From positions 186,001 through 250,000 of the forward strand of contig JBLMZI010000004.1 of the NCBI GenBank assembly GCA_050258755.1: 64,000 bases of DNA. Direction: 5' to 3'. The notes under the pieces are model-generated. The model ran no database searches and had not been told where the DNA came from. It worked only from the letters and a program-made list of their open reading frames with translations. Origin of the DNA: JBLMZI01 sp050258755 (GTDB lineage: Bacteria > Bacillota > Syntrophomonadia > Syntrophomonadales > DTU052). Made by a program: the position numbers and the translations under genes. Each line of letters begins with the position of its first letter. The first letter of the stretch is position 1. This document shows positions 39,606 through 47,743 of the stretch, piece by piece.

Positions 39606-41792
39606 ATGGACGAGCATATCCACTGCCGAAAATCCACAACGCACGGCTGGAAAGCGGTTGTGCGATGTCTGGTGGGTGCGCTGCTGCTTGCTCTGTTCGG
39701 TGCCGGGAACGCCGGGATCGAACTGCTGGCCGGCGCATTGATTGTAACCATTCCCCTTTTTCGGTTCTGGCCTCAACCCGAAAAAGGATCGGTTCCCCGA
39801 TCACCCACCTTCTGGTCAGTCGTTTTATTGATCCTTCTCGCACTGCCGATTTTGCCCTTTTTCGCAGTGAACCGTTCGGCTTCGCTGGAATGGCTGCTCT
39901 TACTCAGTGCCAGCCTGGTGTTTGTTTCAGTGCTCCGCCGATTGCATCCCGATGGCCGCTATCGCCTGATTCAAGGCCTGGCCGCCATAACCTCCGCGGT
40001 CGCGCTGCTCTCTCTGGCTGCCAGCGTTCGGGACCTGCCGCTGCTTGGCGATTGGACCCTGCTCCAATCCGGCACGCTGCTTCGGCGCTTATCCGGCCCG
40101 TTCGGTTATCCCAACGCCTTGGGCATTCTGCTCGGAGCTGTATGGCTTGCTTTTCCATATGCATCCAACCATAACAGCCATACGCGGTGGACCCGCCTCT
40201 ACACGGCGGTCGCGCCGATGCTGCTTGCGGCGGGATTGATCCTTACCTTTTCCCGCGGCGCCTGGATTTCGGTCTTAACCGGCCTGGCAGTCGCGGTGTG
40301 GCTGCGCGGCCCTTCTGAAACCGTGCGAACCTATTCCCCATCACTGCTGTTCGGCCTGGTTACAGCCTATTTAACGGCATCGGTTGGCCTTCCCGGACTG
40401 CTTTCCGGTGGAATCCTAACCGGTCTTGTGGCGGTCATTTTTGAATCGCAAAAAAGACCCGGTCCTTCCCGGTGGTTTTGGCTCGCCGGTACACTCGCCG
40501 GTGTTGGGTTTATTCTGCTTTGGCCCGATTTTGCCGCCCGGCTGTTTCAAATATCGCCAGCCGGTTTTGGCCGGGATCTTCGCTTTGAATACTGGCGCAC
40601 CGCCGGGCAATTGATTGCGCTTCATCCTTTCGGCGCCGGTTTCGGCGCCTGGCCCGATATTTACCCGCAAGTGCAGCGAGTCCCTTTTTTCAGCGAAACG
40701 ATTCACAACGCGTGGCTTGAAATGATCCTTGGCCTTGGCTGGGCGGCCTTGATTCCCCTGTTCGGATTGTTGTTTTCCTGGATGCGTTCTGGTCTGATTC
40801 AGCACCGGAAGCGGAATCAGGATACCGCATTTTTGACCGCGGCCGCGGCCTCGCTGCTGGTTCACGCCTTCGCGGATTCGGACTGGATCTATTTTTCGCT
40901 TTGGCTGCTGCTGCTACTGTTTCTCACCCTTGCAGAACCTGGAAAAGTCCTGGCTTTCCCGGGCCGATCGCGCGTGACCGGCGTACGGCCCATGCTTGCG
41001 GCAACCGGGGGGCTTGCCTTTCTGGTCCTGGTTTTTCTGGCTGTTTCCAGACTGCTGACAGCCAATCCCTCGCCGGAAGCTTCCACAGCCGTAAAACAGC
41101 TTACCCTCGCCCGAACCCTGAATCCGGTTTCCGCACAAACCCGGATCGTGTTGGCTGAAAACCTGATCGAGCTCGCTCAACGTCCTGCGAAATCCGCCCT
41201 GGCGGAATGTGCGGCCGTAGAATTGGAACGCGCGCTCCTGCTTCGCCGGAATTCGGACCAGATCCATGCGTCAGCCGCGCAGGGTTACGTGAAACTCGGC
41301 GATTACGCCCAGGCATTGCTTTGTTACCAAAGGGCCGCCCACCTTGCGCCCAATCGGCCGGAACACCTCGAAAATGCGATTCTCACGGCTTATCAACAAG
41401 CGCTATCAGCCTTGGATCTATCGCAGAAAACCAAAGCCCGGCGATTACTGAACTGGGTTGTGATTCAGTGTGATCTGGCTTACACCCGCAATCCGGCTCA
41501 TCCCCCATATCTGCTGCTGCTCAGGGGCCAGGCCTGGGCCATCCTGGGTGATTATCAGGCTGCCGCCGACAGCTTGATGCAAGCCGCAAAAACGCCCGAG
41601 TTAGTCTCGCAGGTTAACCTGTGGCGGTTACTGGTTCGTTCCCGGCGGGACCATCTGTCTCCGGAAAGCGCCTTCGCCATGGCCCCCGCGCTGGGCCTTG
41701 CGCCCGCGGAATACAGAACTTTCGCCGCGAATCAAGTGCGATATGAACTGGCAACCCATCCATCAGGCCGGTCGTTTTTGAGTCGGCGGTGA
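39606..41792 (+). CDS. O-antigen ligase/polymerase-like membrane protein with TPR domain
   Basis: This 728-residue protein has about 11-12 membrane helices in the first ~470 residues. The Wzy/WaaL-type core is 'RLSGPFGYPNALGILLGAVW', 'LILTFSRGAWISVL', 'FRFEYWRTAG'-like 'RDLRFEYWRTAG', 'HPFGAGFGAWPDIYPQ' and 'ETIHNAWLEMILGLGW'. The last ~240 residues contain TPR-like helical repeats ('AQGYVKLGDYAQALLCYQRA', 'AWAILGDYQAAADSLMQAA'). Such proteins polymerise or ligate glycans, or glycosylate proteins, at the outer membrane face. No glycosyltransferase gene is nearby, so the substrate is unclear. GGTGG lies 6 nt before ATG 39606. Confidence 0.82.
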   Translation: MDEHIHCRKSTTHGWKAVVRCLVGALLLALFGAGNAGIELLAGALIVTIPLFRFWPQPEKGSVPRSPTFWSVVLLILLALPILPFFAVNRSASLEWLLLLSASLVFVSVLRRLHPDGRYRLIQGLAAITSAVALLSLAASVRDLPLLGDWTLLQSGTLLRRLSGPFGYPNALGILLGAVWLAFPYASNHNSHTRWTRLYTAVAPMLLAAGLILTFSRGAWISVLTGLAVAVWLRGPSETVRTYSPSLLFGLVTAYLTASVGLPGLLSGGILTGLVAVIFESQKRPGPSRWFWLAGTLAGVGFILLWPDFAARLFQISPAGFGRDLRFEYWRTAGQLIALHPFGAGFGAWPDIYPQVQRVPFFSETIHNAWLEMILGLGWAALIPLFGLLFSWMRSGLIQHRKRNQDTAFLTAAAASLLVHAFADSDWIYFSLWLLLLLFLTLAEPGKVLAFPGRSRVTGVRPMLAATGGLAFLVLVFLAVSRLLTANPSPEASTAVKQLTLARTLNPVSAQTRIVLAENLIELAQRPAKSALAECAAVELERALLLRRNSDQIHASAAQGYVKLGDYAQALLCYQRAAHLAPNRPEHLENAILTAYQQALSALDLSQKTKARRLLNWVVIQCDLAYTRNPAHPPYLLLLRGQAWAILGDYQAAADSLMQAAKTPELVSQVNLWRLLVRSRRDHLSPESAFAMAPALGLAPAEYRTFAANQVRYELATHPSGRSFLSRR

Positions 41793-41812
41793 ATCGCCTA
41801 TTAATCATCAAT

Positions 41813-41843
41813 AAAAAGCCGCCCTGGAAAGGGCGGCTTTTTT
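41813..41843. terminator. Bidirectional terminator
   Basis: A perfect 13-bp stem (AAAAAGCCGCCCT with its complement), a GGAA loop and a T6 tail serve both the O-antigen-ligase gene and the convergent SLH-FecR gene. Confidence 0.92.
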
Positions 41844-41875
41844 CACTGCGGTTTGATCATTATCCGGCAAGCCGT

Positions 41876-43252
41876 CTAATTGTACATGGATGGCGTATCG
41901 ATCACCGATTGAACTGTTTTAAGGAGCTCGTCCACGGTCGGCGGGGCCGGCTGTTCGGGCTGCGGTCCGGTGACTTCGACCGGTACGACCGGCGCGCTCT
42001 GCGTCATATTGGTTACTGTCTCCTGCATCCACGGCTTCGCTTCTTTCCAGCCAGCCAACTGCGCCTGCGGAATCGGCGCCGGCGCCGATGGTGGCGCAGC
42101 CACGCCGGCAATCACGCTTTGTTTCCCGGCCATAACAGTAACGGTTGCTTGCTTCGTCGATACCTGAACCCCTCCGTCAACGACGTTCGTAATCTGGAGT
42201 TTCTGCTGGACCTCGTTCATCCAGATCGTCCCCCGGATTCCTGCAACCCCCCAGGGCATGTCGACTTTTACTTTGATCTTCTGGGCGGAGGCCTGTTTCC
42301 ACCAACTGTCAGAACCGGAGATTGTGGCGGGCGCGGTGTTGGTCGCAAGCGCGCCGTACATCCGGCCTTCGGACAGACCAATCTGCAAATTGTCCACTGC
42401 CACGAGCGGCCGTCCGTCCTTGGCGATGACCGCCCGTCCATTCATCTCTTTGAAAGTCAGGGTCGTGTTCTCTTTCAGCAGCAAACTTGATCCGTCCGGA
42501 AAATCGAGCCGAGCTTCCGATTTCGGGGTGGTTTTGAGCACAGTTCCTTTCACGCAAACGACCGGTTTCACTACTTTAGCAAACTTCTTGCCATTCAATG
42601 CCACATTCACCGTTCCCTTGATCGGGATCAGCTTGGGCTGCAGCATGGCATTCCTGAAGCGCGGAGCGGTGGTTCTCAAGATTGCAAGACCGCGGGCTGC
42701 CTGGACCCGGGTCAGTACCGCATCCGGTTCGAAGGCATCCGGTTTGTTCGGCGTCATCATGCCAGAGTCGAGTACAGCCGCGATAGGCTTGGCTGCTGGA
42801 GCCTGCACGTCCTTAATCGCTTCCGGCAGCGGAACCGCCGGGATGCCGGCACCTGCCACAGCCATCAGCGCTGCTGCGAACTCTGCACGTTTCGCCGGCA
42901 CTGCCGGCCCAAACGTCTTGTTCGGCATCGGTTGAATCCATTTACTCTTTATGGCGAATTCAATGGCCCCAAGCTGTGGATTGTTCTTGAGGACATCTTT
43001 AAACGAAGATTTCGCTGTTTTAGGGAGTTTTACGCTGGCCATCCGGCAAAGGTAGCCGGCCAGTTCTGCCCGGGTCACGGGTTGGTCCGGTTTCAAGATG
43101 TCTTGGGCTGTCATGATCCCGCTGGACGCGGCATACCTCAGATAGGGAGCGTTCGGGGAAGGCGCTGCGCCCACCACGCCAAGCGGCCAAACGGTCATGA
43201 ACAGCAAAAGCGTCACAACCAGAGCAAGTGCTTGTCTTTTCTTCATCCTCAC
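41876..43252 (-). CDS. Secreted SLH and FecR domain protein
   Basis: This 458-residue protein has an N-terminal signal peptide ('ALALVVTLLLFMTVWPLGVVGAA'-type, residues ~5-30). SLH-like repeats follow ('ASSGIMTAQDILKPDQPVTR', 'IEFAIKSKWIQPMP', 'LDSGMMTPNKPDAFEPD'). A FecR-type beta domain comes next ('RLDFPDGSSLLLKENT', 'VDMPWGVAGIRGTIW', 'VVDGGVQVSTKQATVTVMAG'), then a Pro-rich tail. SLH repeats bind pyruvylated cell-wall polymers; the FecR domain is a sensory or structural fold. Some SLH motifs are degenerate. The start is GTG 43252, with AGGAGAG about 8 nt upstream. Confidence 0.8.
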   Translation of the reverse strand: MRMKKRQALALVVTLLLFMTVWPLGVVGAAPSPNAPYLRYAASSGIMTAQDILKPDQPVTRAELAGYLCRMASVKLPKTAKSSFKDVLKNNPQLGAIEFAIKSKWIQPMPNKTFGPAVPAKRAEFAAALMAVAGAGIPAVPLPEAIKDVQAPAAKPIAAVLDSGMMTPNKPDAFEPDAVLTRVQAARGLAILRTTAPRFRNAMLQPKLIPIKGTVNVALNGKKFAKVVKPVVCVKGTVLKTTPKSEARLDFPDGSSLLLKENTTLTFKEMNGRAVIAKDGRPLVAVDNLQIGLSEGRMYGALATNTAPATISGSDSWWKQASAQKIKVKVDMPWGVAGIRGTIWMNEVQQKLQITNVVDGGVQVSTKQATVTVMAGKQSVIAGVAAPPSAPAPIPQAQLAGWKEAKPWMQETVTNMTQSAPVVPVEVTGPQPEQPAPPTVDELLKTVQSVIDTPSMYN

Positions 43253-43393
43253 GAGCGGCTCTCCTGAATTGGAGATCCGTTCTATCCCCCCTGTCATTTT
43301 TTTCTTATACTTTCATCTTATCGGTAAAACCGTTCGGTCAGCAATATGTACCCAGATCCTAATACGACATTTTTTTCGCAATCTTTTGGACCG

Positions 43394-43427
43394 TAAAAAA
43401 TAAGGCCGCGGTTCGCACCGCGGCCCT
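43394..43427 (-). terminator. Terminator after the EF-G paralogue
   Basis: An 8-bp GC stem (GGCCGCGG with CCGCGGCC) and 6-nt loop are followed by TTATTTTTTA on the minus strand, just past the stop codon. Confidence 0.9.
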
Positions 43428-43438
43428 TTTGGATTAAC

Positions 43439-45457
43439 CTAGTCTTTTTCCCGATCCAGTTTCGCCTTGGCGATAACCTGTTCGGCTTCTTTGGCCGGCG
43501 CCTCTTCGTAGTGGCTGAATTCCATCTTAAACCGGCCACGGCCCTGGGTAATCGACTTCAGGTCGATGCTGTAGCGCAGCATTTCCTTCAACGGAACCTG
43601 GGCTTTAATCACCTGCATTTTGCCCTTGGGCTCCATGCCTGCAACCCGGCCGCGTTTGCTGTTCAGGTCGCCGATGATGTCGCCCATGAACTGCTCCGGA
43701 ACCTCGACTTCAACTGCGTAAACCGGCTCAAGGAGCACAGCTTTTGCCATTTCCATGCCTTTTTTGAAGGCCAGGTTAGCGGCAATCTTGAATGCCATCT
43801 CGGACGAGTCGACCGTATGATAGGAACCGTCATACAGGTTGACGGAAATGTTGGTCACTGGATAACCGGCAAGCGCTCCTTCCGGCAGGGATTCGCGAAT
43901 ACCCTTCTCAACCGCGGGAACATAGTTTTTCGGCACCGAACCGCCGAAAAGCGATTCGCTGAATACGAAATCCTGTTCGGACGGCTCCATCTTGATCCAG
44001 ACGTGGCCGAACTGTCCATGCCCGCCGCTCTGTTTCTTGTGCTTGCCTTCGACCTGAACCGAAGCGCGGATCGTTTCCCGGTACGGAATACGCAGGTCGG
44101 TGGTCTTAACCTCGACGCCAAACTTACGCTGAAGCCGTTCCAGAACGATGTCGGTGTGCGATTCGCCCAGTGTTCTCAAGATAGTCTGCCGGGTTTCGGT
44201 ATTCTTCTCCAGGCGGATGGTCGGGTCTTCTTCGATCAGGCGATGAATCGCGTTGCCCAGCTTATCCTCGTCCCCTTTGCTCTTCGGCTCAATGGCTGTG
44301 GAGAGGGTTGGTTCGGGGAATTCGATGGTTCCCATATCCTGCGGATTCGATTTTATGGACAGCGTGTTGCCGGTGATCGTTTCGGCGAGCTTTGCCACCG
44401 CCGCGATATCGCCGGTTTTCGCTTCGGGAACCGTCTGCTGTTCTTTCCCGCGCATGATCAAAATCTGGTTAATCTTTTCTTCTTTTTCCTTGTTCGTGTT
44501 GTACACCGAGGACTCGGCCTTCAGGCTGCCCTGGTATACCTTGAAGAAGTTCAGGCGGCCGATATACGGGTCGGCAATGGTTTTAAAGACCAGGCAGGCC
44601 AGCGGTTTGCCTTCGCCCTCAGCGGAAGGGGCTGGTGCGCAGTCGATCAGGAAGTCCATCAGTTGAACCACGCCCTGGTTGGCCGTGGCAGCGCCGCAAA
44701 AGACGAATACCGCCGAACCTTTGGCAGCCGCCGCGCGGATGCCGATGCGAATCTCTTCGTCGGTCAGGCTTACCCCGTCCAGGTACTTATTGAGCAGGTC
44801 GTCGTCCCCTTCGGCGGCGGCTTCCATCAGCTGCTCCTTGTAGGTTTCGACCTCACCCATCATATCAGCCGGAATCTCGGCCTCTTTCACCTTTCCGGTG
44901 TTGCCTTCGAACATATAGGCTTTCATCCGGACCAGGTCGACAATTCCTTTGAAGTTGGATTCAGCGCCGATTGGAATCTGAATCGGCACAATAATGCCGG
45001 ACAGTTTGTCCCGCATGTCATCGAGTGCTTTTTCGAAGTTGGCGTTTTCACGGTCCATCTTGTTCACAAAAATCAGTTTGGGAACATCCACCGCGTCTTC
45101 CCAGTACAGTTCGGTCTGCACTTCGACGCCGGCCGGTGCGGAAACCATGAACAATGCCGTATCCGCCACCCGCAGAGCACCTTTGACTTCCCCCGCGTAA
45201 TCGGCAAAACCAGGGGTGTCGAGTACATTGATCTTGCAGTCCCGGTATTCGCACGGAACCAGACTGGTGCTGGTACTCATTTTGCGCTTGGTCTCTTCCG
45301 GCAGGAAGTCGGAAACCGTGTTGCCGTCGTCCACTCTGCCCAACCGGCTGGTTGCGCCGGTATTAAACAGCATGGCTTCGGTCAGCGAGGTTTTCCCAGC
45401 TCCTCCGTGCGCAATGATTGCGACGTTTCGGATTTGTGGGGTGGGGTACACCTTCAT
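43439..45457 (-). CDS. Elongation factor G paralogue (EF-G-like GTPase)
   Basis: This 672-residue translational GTPase has all EF-G domains: G1 'IAHGGAGKTSLTEAML', G3 'VLDTPGFADYAGEV', G4 'IFVNKMDREN', domain II ('LVFKTIADPYIGRLNFFKVY'), domain IV ('KKQSGGHGQFGHVWIKMEP', 'VNLYDGSYHTVDSSEMAFKI') and domain V ('GDIIGDLNSKRGRVAGMEP'). G1 is GGAGKT, not the I-D-A-G-K-T of the main EF-G. This variant typifies the second EF-G group (EF-G-2-like), whose members show ribosome-dependent GTPase activity; its physiological role is unclear. AAGGAGGG lies 9 nt before the ATG. No other ribosomal genes are nearby. Confidence 0.87.
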   Translation of the reverse strand: MKVYPTPQIRNVAIIAHGGAGKTSLTEAMLFNTGATSRLGRVDDGNTVSDFLPEETKRKMSTSTSLVPCEYRDCKINVLDTPGFADYAGEVKGALRVADTALFMVSAPAGVEVQTELYWEDAVDVPKLIFVNKMDRENANFEKALDDMRDKLSGIIVPIQIPIGAESNFKGIVDLVRMKAYMFEGNTGKVKEAEIPADMMGEVETYKEQLMEAAAEGDDDLLNKYLDGVSLTDEEIRIGIRAAAAKGSAVFVFCGAATANQGVVQLMDFLIDCAPAPSAEGEGKPLACLVFKTIADPYIGRLNFFKVYQGSLKAESSVYNTNKEKEEKINQILIMRGKEQQTVPEAKTGDIAAVAKLAETITGNTLSIKSNPQDMGTIEFPEPTLSTAIEPKSKGDEDKLGNAIHRLIEEDPTIRLEKNTETRQTILRTLGESHTDIVLERLQRKFGVEVKTTDLRIPYRETIRASVQVEGKHKKQSGGHGQFGHVWIKMEPSEQDFVFSESLFGGSVPKNYVPAVEKGIRESLPEGALAGYPVTNISVNLYDGSYHTVDSSEMAFKIAANLAFKKGMEMAKAVLLEPVYAVEVEVPEQFMGDIIGDLNSKRGRVAGMEPKGKMQVIKAQVPLKEMLRYSIDLKSITQGRGRFKMEFSHYEEAPAKEAEQVIAKAKLDREKD

Positions 45458-45539
45458 TGAAAAAGTCCCTCCTTATATTTGTCTAAAGCGAATACGCTTC
45501 CAAGATCATTATGAACCGGTCTAAAAGGCAATTATTAAG

Positions 45540-45568
45540 ATTATACCTGATTTCTCTAGCGAGGAAAA
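45540..45568 (-). promoter_or_regulatory. Possible promoter of the EF-G paralogue
   Basis: TATAAT (45540-45545) and a weak -35 TTTTCC (45563-45568) are 17 bp apart on the minus strand, about 80 nt before the gene. Confidence 0.45.
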
Positions 45569-45639
45569 TAGTATCGCTGAAAGCATTATCCCGCATTGCG
45601 GTTTGCTCGGATTCAATCGTGAACCCGGGGACCGGCGTG

Positions 45640-46416
45640 CTAGCGGTGATCAATGTATTCGCGGTATTTCTCCTGATACTGCTGAATCAAGTGATAATCG
45701 GTCAGGTCAAAGTGAATCGGTGTGATGGAAATGAAATTTTCCTGAATTGCCGCCACATCACTGTCAGGTTCCTGATCCTCTTCGATCACGTCTCCGCCGA
45801 GCCAGTAATACAAATTCCCGCGCGGGTCCCGCCGCTCCGCAAACTCATTTTCGTAACGGCGGCGTCCGAGGCGGGTAATCCGAAGACCCTTAATCTCTTC
45901 CCAGCGCGCGTCCGGGACATTAATGTTCAGGATGGTGTCCTTTTCGATGCCATCCAGCTGCAGCCGTTTGATGACGGAACGGGTGAACCGGGCGGCAATG
46001 CCAAAATCGGCGTCGTCATGATGGGAATTAAGTGATACCGCGACGGCGGGAACCCCTAGAATCACGCCTTCAACCGCAGCCGAAACGGTTCCGGAATAGA
46101 GCACGTCGGTTCCGAGGTTGGCGCCCCGATTGATCCCGGATATGACGAGATCCGGCGGCTCGGGCATCAAACGGGTTAATGCCAATTTGACACAGTCTAC
46201 CGGGGTTCCGTCCACGATCCAGGCCTTTTGGGCGGTTGATACCAGTTTAGACTCCCGCAGCATGATCGGCCGAAAGACGGTAATTCCATGGCCGGTGCCG
46301 CTGCGTTCGCTGTCCGGCGCAATAACCCAGATTTTCGCGATCGATTGCAGCGCTTCGGCCAGTACCTGAATGCCTCGTGAGCTCAGGCCGTCGTCATTGG
46401 TCAACAGGATATTCAT
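45640..46416 (-). CDS. surE: 5'-nucleotidase SurE
   Basis: This 258-residue protein matches SurE: 'ILLTNDDGLSSRGIQVLAEA', 'VIAPDSERSGTGHGIT', 'VDGTPVDCVKLAL', 'DLVISGINRGANLGTDVLYS', 'GTVSAAVEGVILGVPAVAVS' and 'LNINVPD'. It dephosphorylates nucleoside 5'- and 3'-monophosphates and short polyphosphates, linked to stationary-phase survival. Metal ligands Asp-Asp (NDD), Ser and Asn are present. AGGAGA lies upstream of the ATG. It ends the folE-lepB-surE operon, 13 nt after lepB. Confidence 0.93.
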   Translation of the reverse strand: MNILLTNDDGLSSRGIQVLAEALQSIAKIWVIAPDSERSGTGHGITVFRPIMLRESKLVSTAQKAWIVDGTPVDCVKLALTRLMPEPPDLVISGINRGANLGTDVLYSGTVSAAVEGVILGVPAVAVSLNSHHDDADFGIAARFTRSVIKRLQLDGIEKDTILNINVPDARWEEIKGLRITRLGRRRYENEFAERRDPRGNLYYWLGGDVIEEDQEPDSDVAAIQENFISITPIHFDLTDYHLIQQYQEKYREYIDHR

Positions 46417-46429
46417 AAAAAGTCGTCTC

Positions 46430-46969
46430 CTAATTCAGCATTTCTGCCCGGTTCAAAGGCCAGAAAATCGCAAAGGCTTTGCCTTTTACGTGGTCCAACT
46501 TCAGCCAGACCCCGCTTTCCCAAAGGTGACTGTCAAAACTCTGGTTGCGGTTGTCTCCCATCACAAACAAACAGCCCTGCGGGACCTTGATCGGTCCATA
46601 TGAATAGGCTGGCGGTTCGGCAATGTATGGCTCAGTAAGCGCATCGCCATTCACAAAAACCCGGCCGTCGTGAACTTCCACCGTATCGCCCGGCAGTCCG
46701 ATCACCCGTTTGATAAAATCGTCTTTCTGCGCCAGTTTTTCCGGTGGTTTGAAAACAATAATGTCACCGCGCTGCGGCTGCTTGAAATAATACAGGAACT
46801 TGTTGACCAGCACCCGGTCGGAAATCTGAATCGTTGGTATCATAGATCCGCTCGGGATCACCCGCGCTTCAATGACCATTGTACGCATAATCGTTGCCAG
46901 AATAGCAGCGATCACAATAATCTCAAAGATTTCTTTTAGGATTTCTTTCAGGGTTAATTCTTGCTCCAC
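46430..46969 (-). CDS. lepB: Signal peptidase I
   Basis: This 179-residue type I signal peptidase has one N-terminal membrane helix (~15-32), the catalytic Ser42 in 'IPSGSMIPTI', 'DRVLVNKFLY', the catalytic Lys87 in 'DFIKRVIGLPGD' and box E 'VMGDNRNQSFDSHLWE'. It cleaves signal peptides of exported proteins at the outer membrane face. It is the Gram-positive short form. The start is GTG 46969 with GAGGAGG 6 nt upstream. It follows folE by 37 nt and precedes surE by 13 nt. Confidence 0.94.
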   Translation of the reverse strand: MEQELTLKEILKEIFEIIVIAAILATIMRTMVIEARVIPSGSMIPTIQISDRVLVNKFLYYFKQPQRGDIIVFKPPEKLAQKDDFIKRVIGLPGDTVEVHDGRVFVNGDALTEPYIAEPPAYSYGPIKVPQGCLFVMGDNRNQSFDSHLWESGVWLKLDHVKGKAFAIFWPLNRAEMLN

Positions 46970-47006
46970 AGTTATCCTCCTCTAAATGATGAATCCGGCT
47001 TCCTGG

Positions 47007-47567
47007 TTATTTTCCCTTGATCAAGGCCAAAGCCTCGGCACGGGAGGCCGGATTCGTTTCAAAAATGCCTCGGACCGCCGACGTAACGGTTAACGATCCA
47101 GGCTTCTTCACACCACGCATAGTCATGCAGAAATGCTCCGCTTCAATCACCACAATCACGCCCCATGGCTGCAAACGTTCATTGATCGAATCCGCGATCT
47201 GTGACGTAAGCCGTTCCTGGAGCTGCGGCCGGCTGGCGTATTCGTCGACGACCCGCGCAAGCTTGCTGAGCCCGGTTATTTTCCCCTTGCGCGGGATGTA
47301 GGCGACGTGCGCCTGTCCGTAAAACGGCAGTAAATGGTGTTCGCACATCGAATAAAGCGGAATATCCTTTACCAGCACCATTTCATCGTGCTGTTCCGTG
47401 AACAGGACCTGAAGATGCCGGCTGGGATCGATCCCGACCCCTTTGAAAATCTCCTCATACATCTTGGCTACCCGCTGCGGGGTGTTGAGCAGGCCTTCTC
47501 GTTCCGGATCTTCGCCGATGGCTTCCAGGATCATGCGAACCGCGATTGCAATTTTTTCCGTGTCGAT
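47007..47567 (-). CDS. folE: GTP cyclohydrolase I
   Basis: This 186-residue enzyme converts GTP to dihydroneopterin triphosphate, the first step of folate (and queuosine-type) synthesis. Visible motifs are 'LEAIGEDPEREGLLNTPQRV', the zinc-binding 'YSMCEHHLLPFYG', 'ITGLSKLARVVD', 'RLTSQIAD' and 'HFCMTMRGVKKPGS'. The frame from 47567 adds 'DTEKIAIAVR', which matches the conserved N-terminal helix of the family, but the codon there is ATC, with GGGGAG 6 nt upstream. An ATG at 47534 has no ribosome site and would delete that helix. So initiation at ATC is favoured. It starts the folE-lepB-surE operon. Confidence 0.9.
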   Translation of the reverse strand: MDTEKIAIAVRMILEAIGEDPEREGLLNTPQRVAKMYEEIFKGVGIDPSRHLQVLFTEQHDEMVLVKDIPLYSMCEHHLLPFYGQAHVAYIPRKGKITGLSKLARVVDEYASRPQLQERLTSQIADSINERLQPWGVIVVIEAEHFCMTMRGVKKPGSLTVTSAVRGIFETNPASRAEALALIKGK

Positions 47568-47579
47568 GGTATTCTCCCC
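47565..47579 (-). promoter_or_regulatory. Ribosome site and ATC start of folE
   Basis: On the minus strand GGGGAG (47574-47579) is separated by 6 nt from ATC (47565-47567), the first codon of the conserved FolE N-terminal helix. The frame is closed by TAG eight codons upstream of the ATC with no ATG, GTG or TTG in between. Confidence 0.6.
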
Positions 47580-47743
47580 ATTTCTCTACAAACCGATAGG
47601 GATTTCGGCTGTAATGGCGAATTAGATTATAAGGCCCGGTGTTCCGGCCCAATCCTTTTAAATTCTATCACGGAATTGTTGCCGCGCAAACCAAATGCAG
47701 CCGAGTTTCTTGGATCGGTTTGGGCTTTTCAGGAGGAAATCAC

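Noticed and set aside
39606..40174. Alternative overlapping frame at the start of the O-antigen-ligase gene
   Set aside because: The membrane-helix pattern and homology lie only in the long frame starting at 39606.
43511..45460. Very long open frame opposite the EF-G paralogue
   Set aside because: It is an antisense shadow: the minus-strand protein matches EF-G along its whole length, and the plus frame has no domain or ribosome site.
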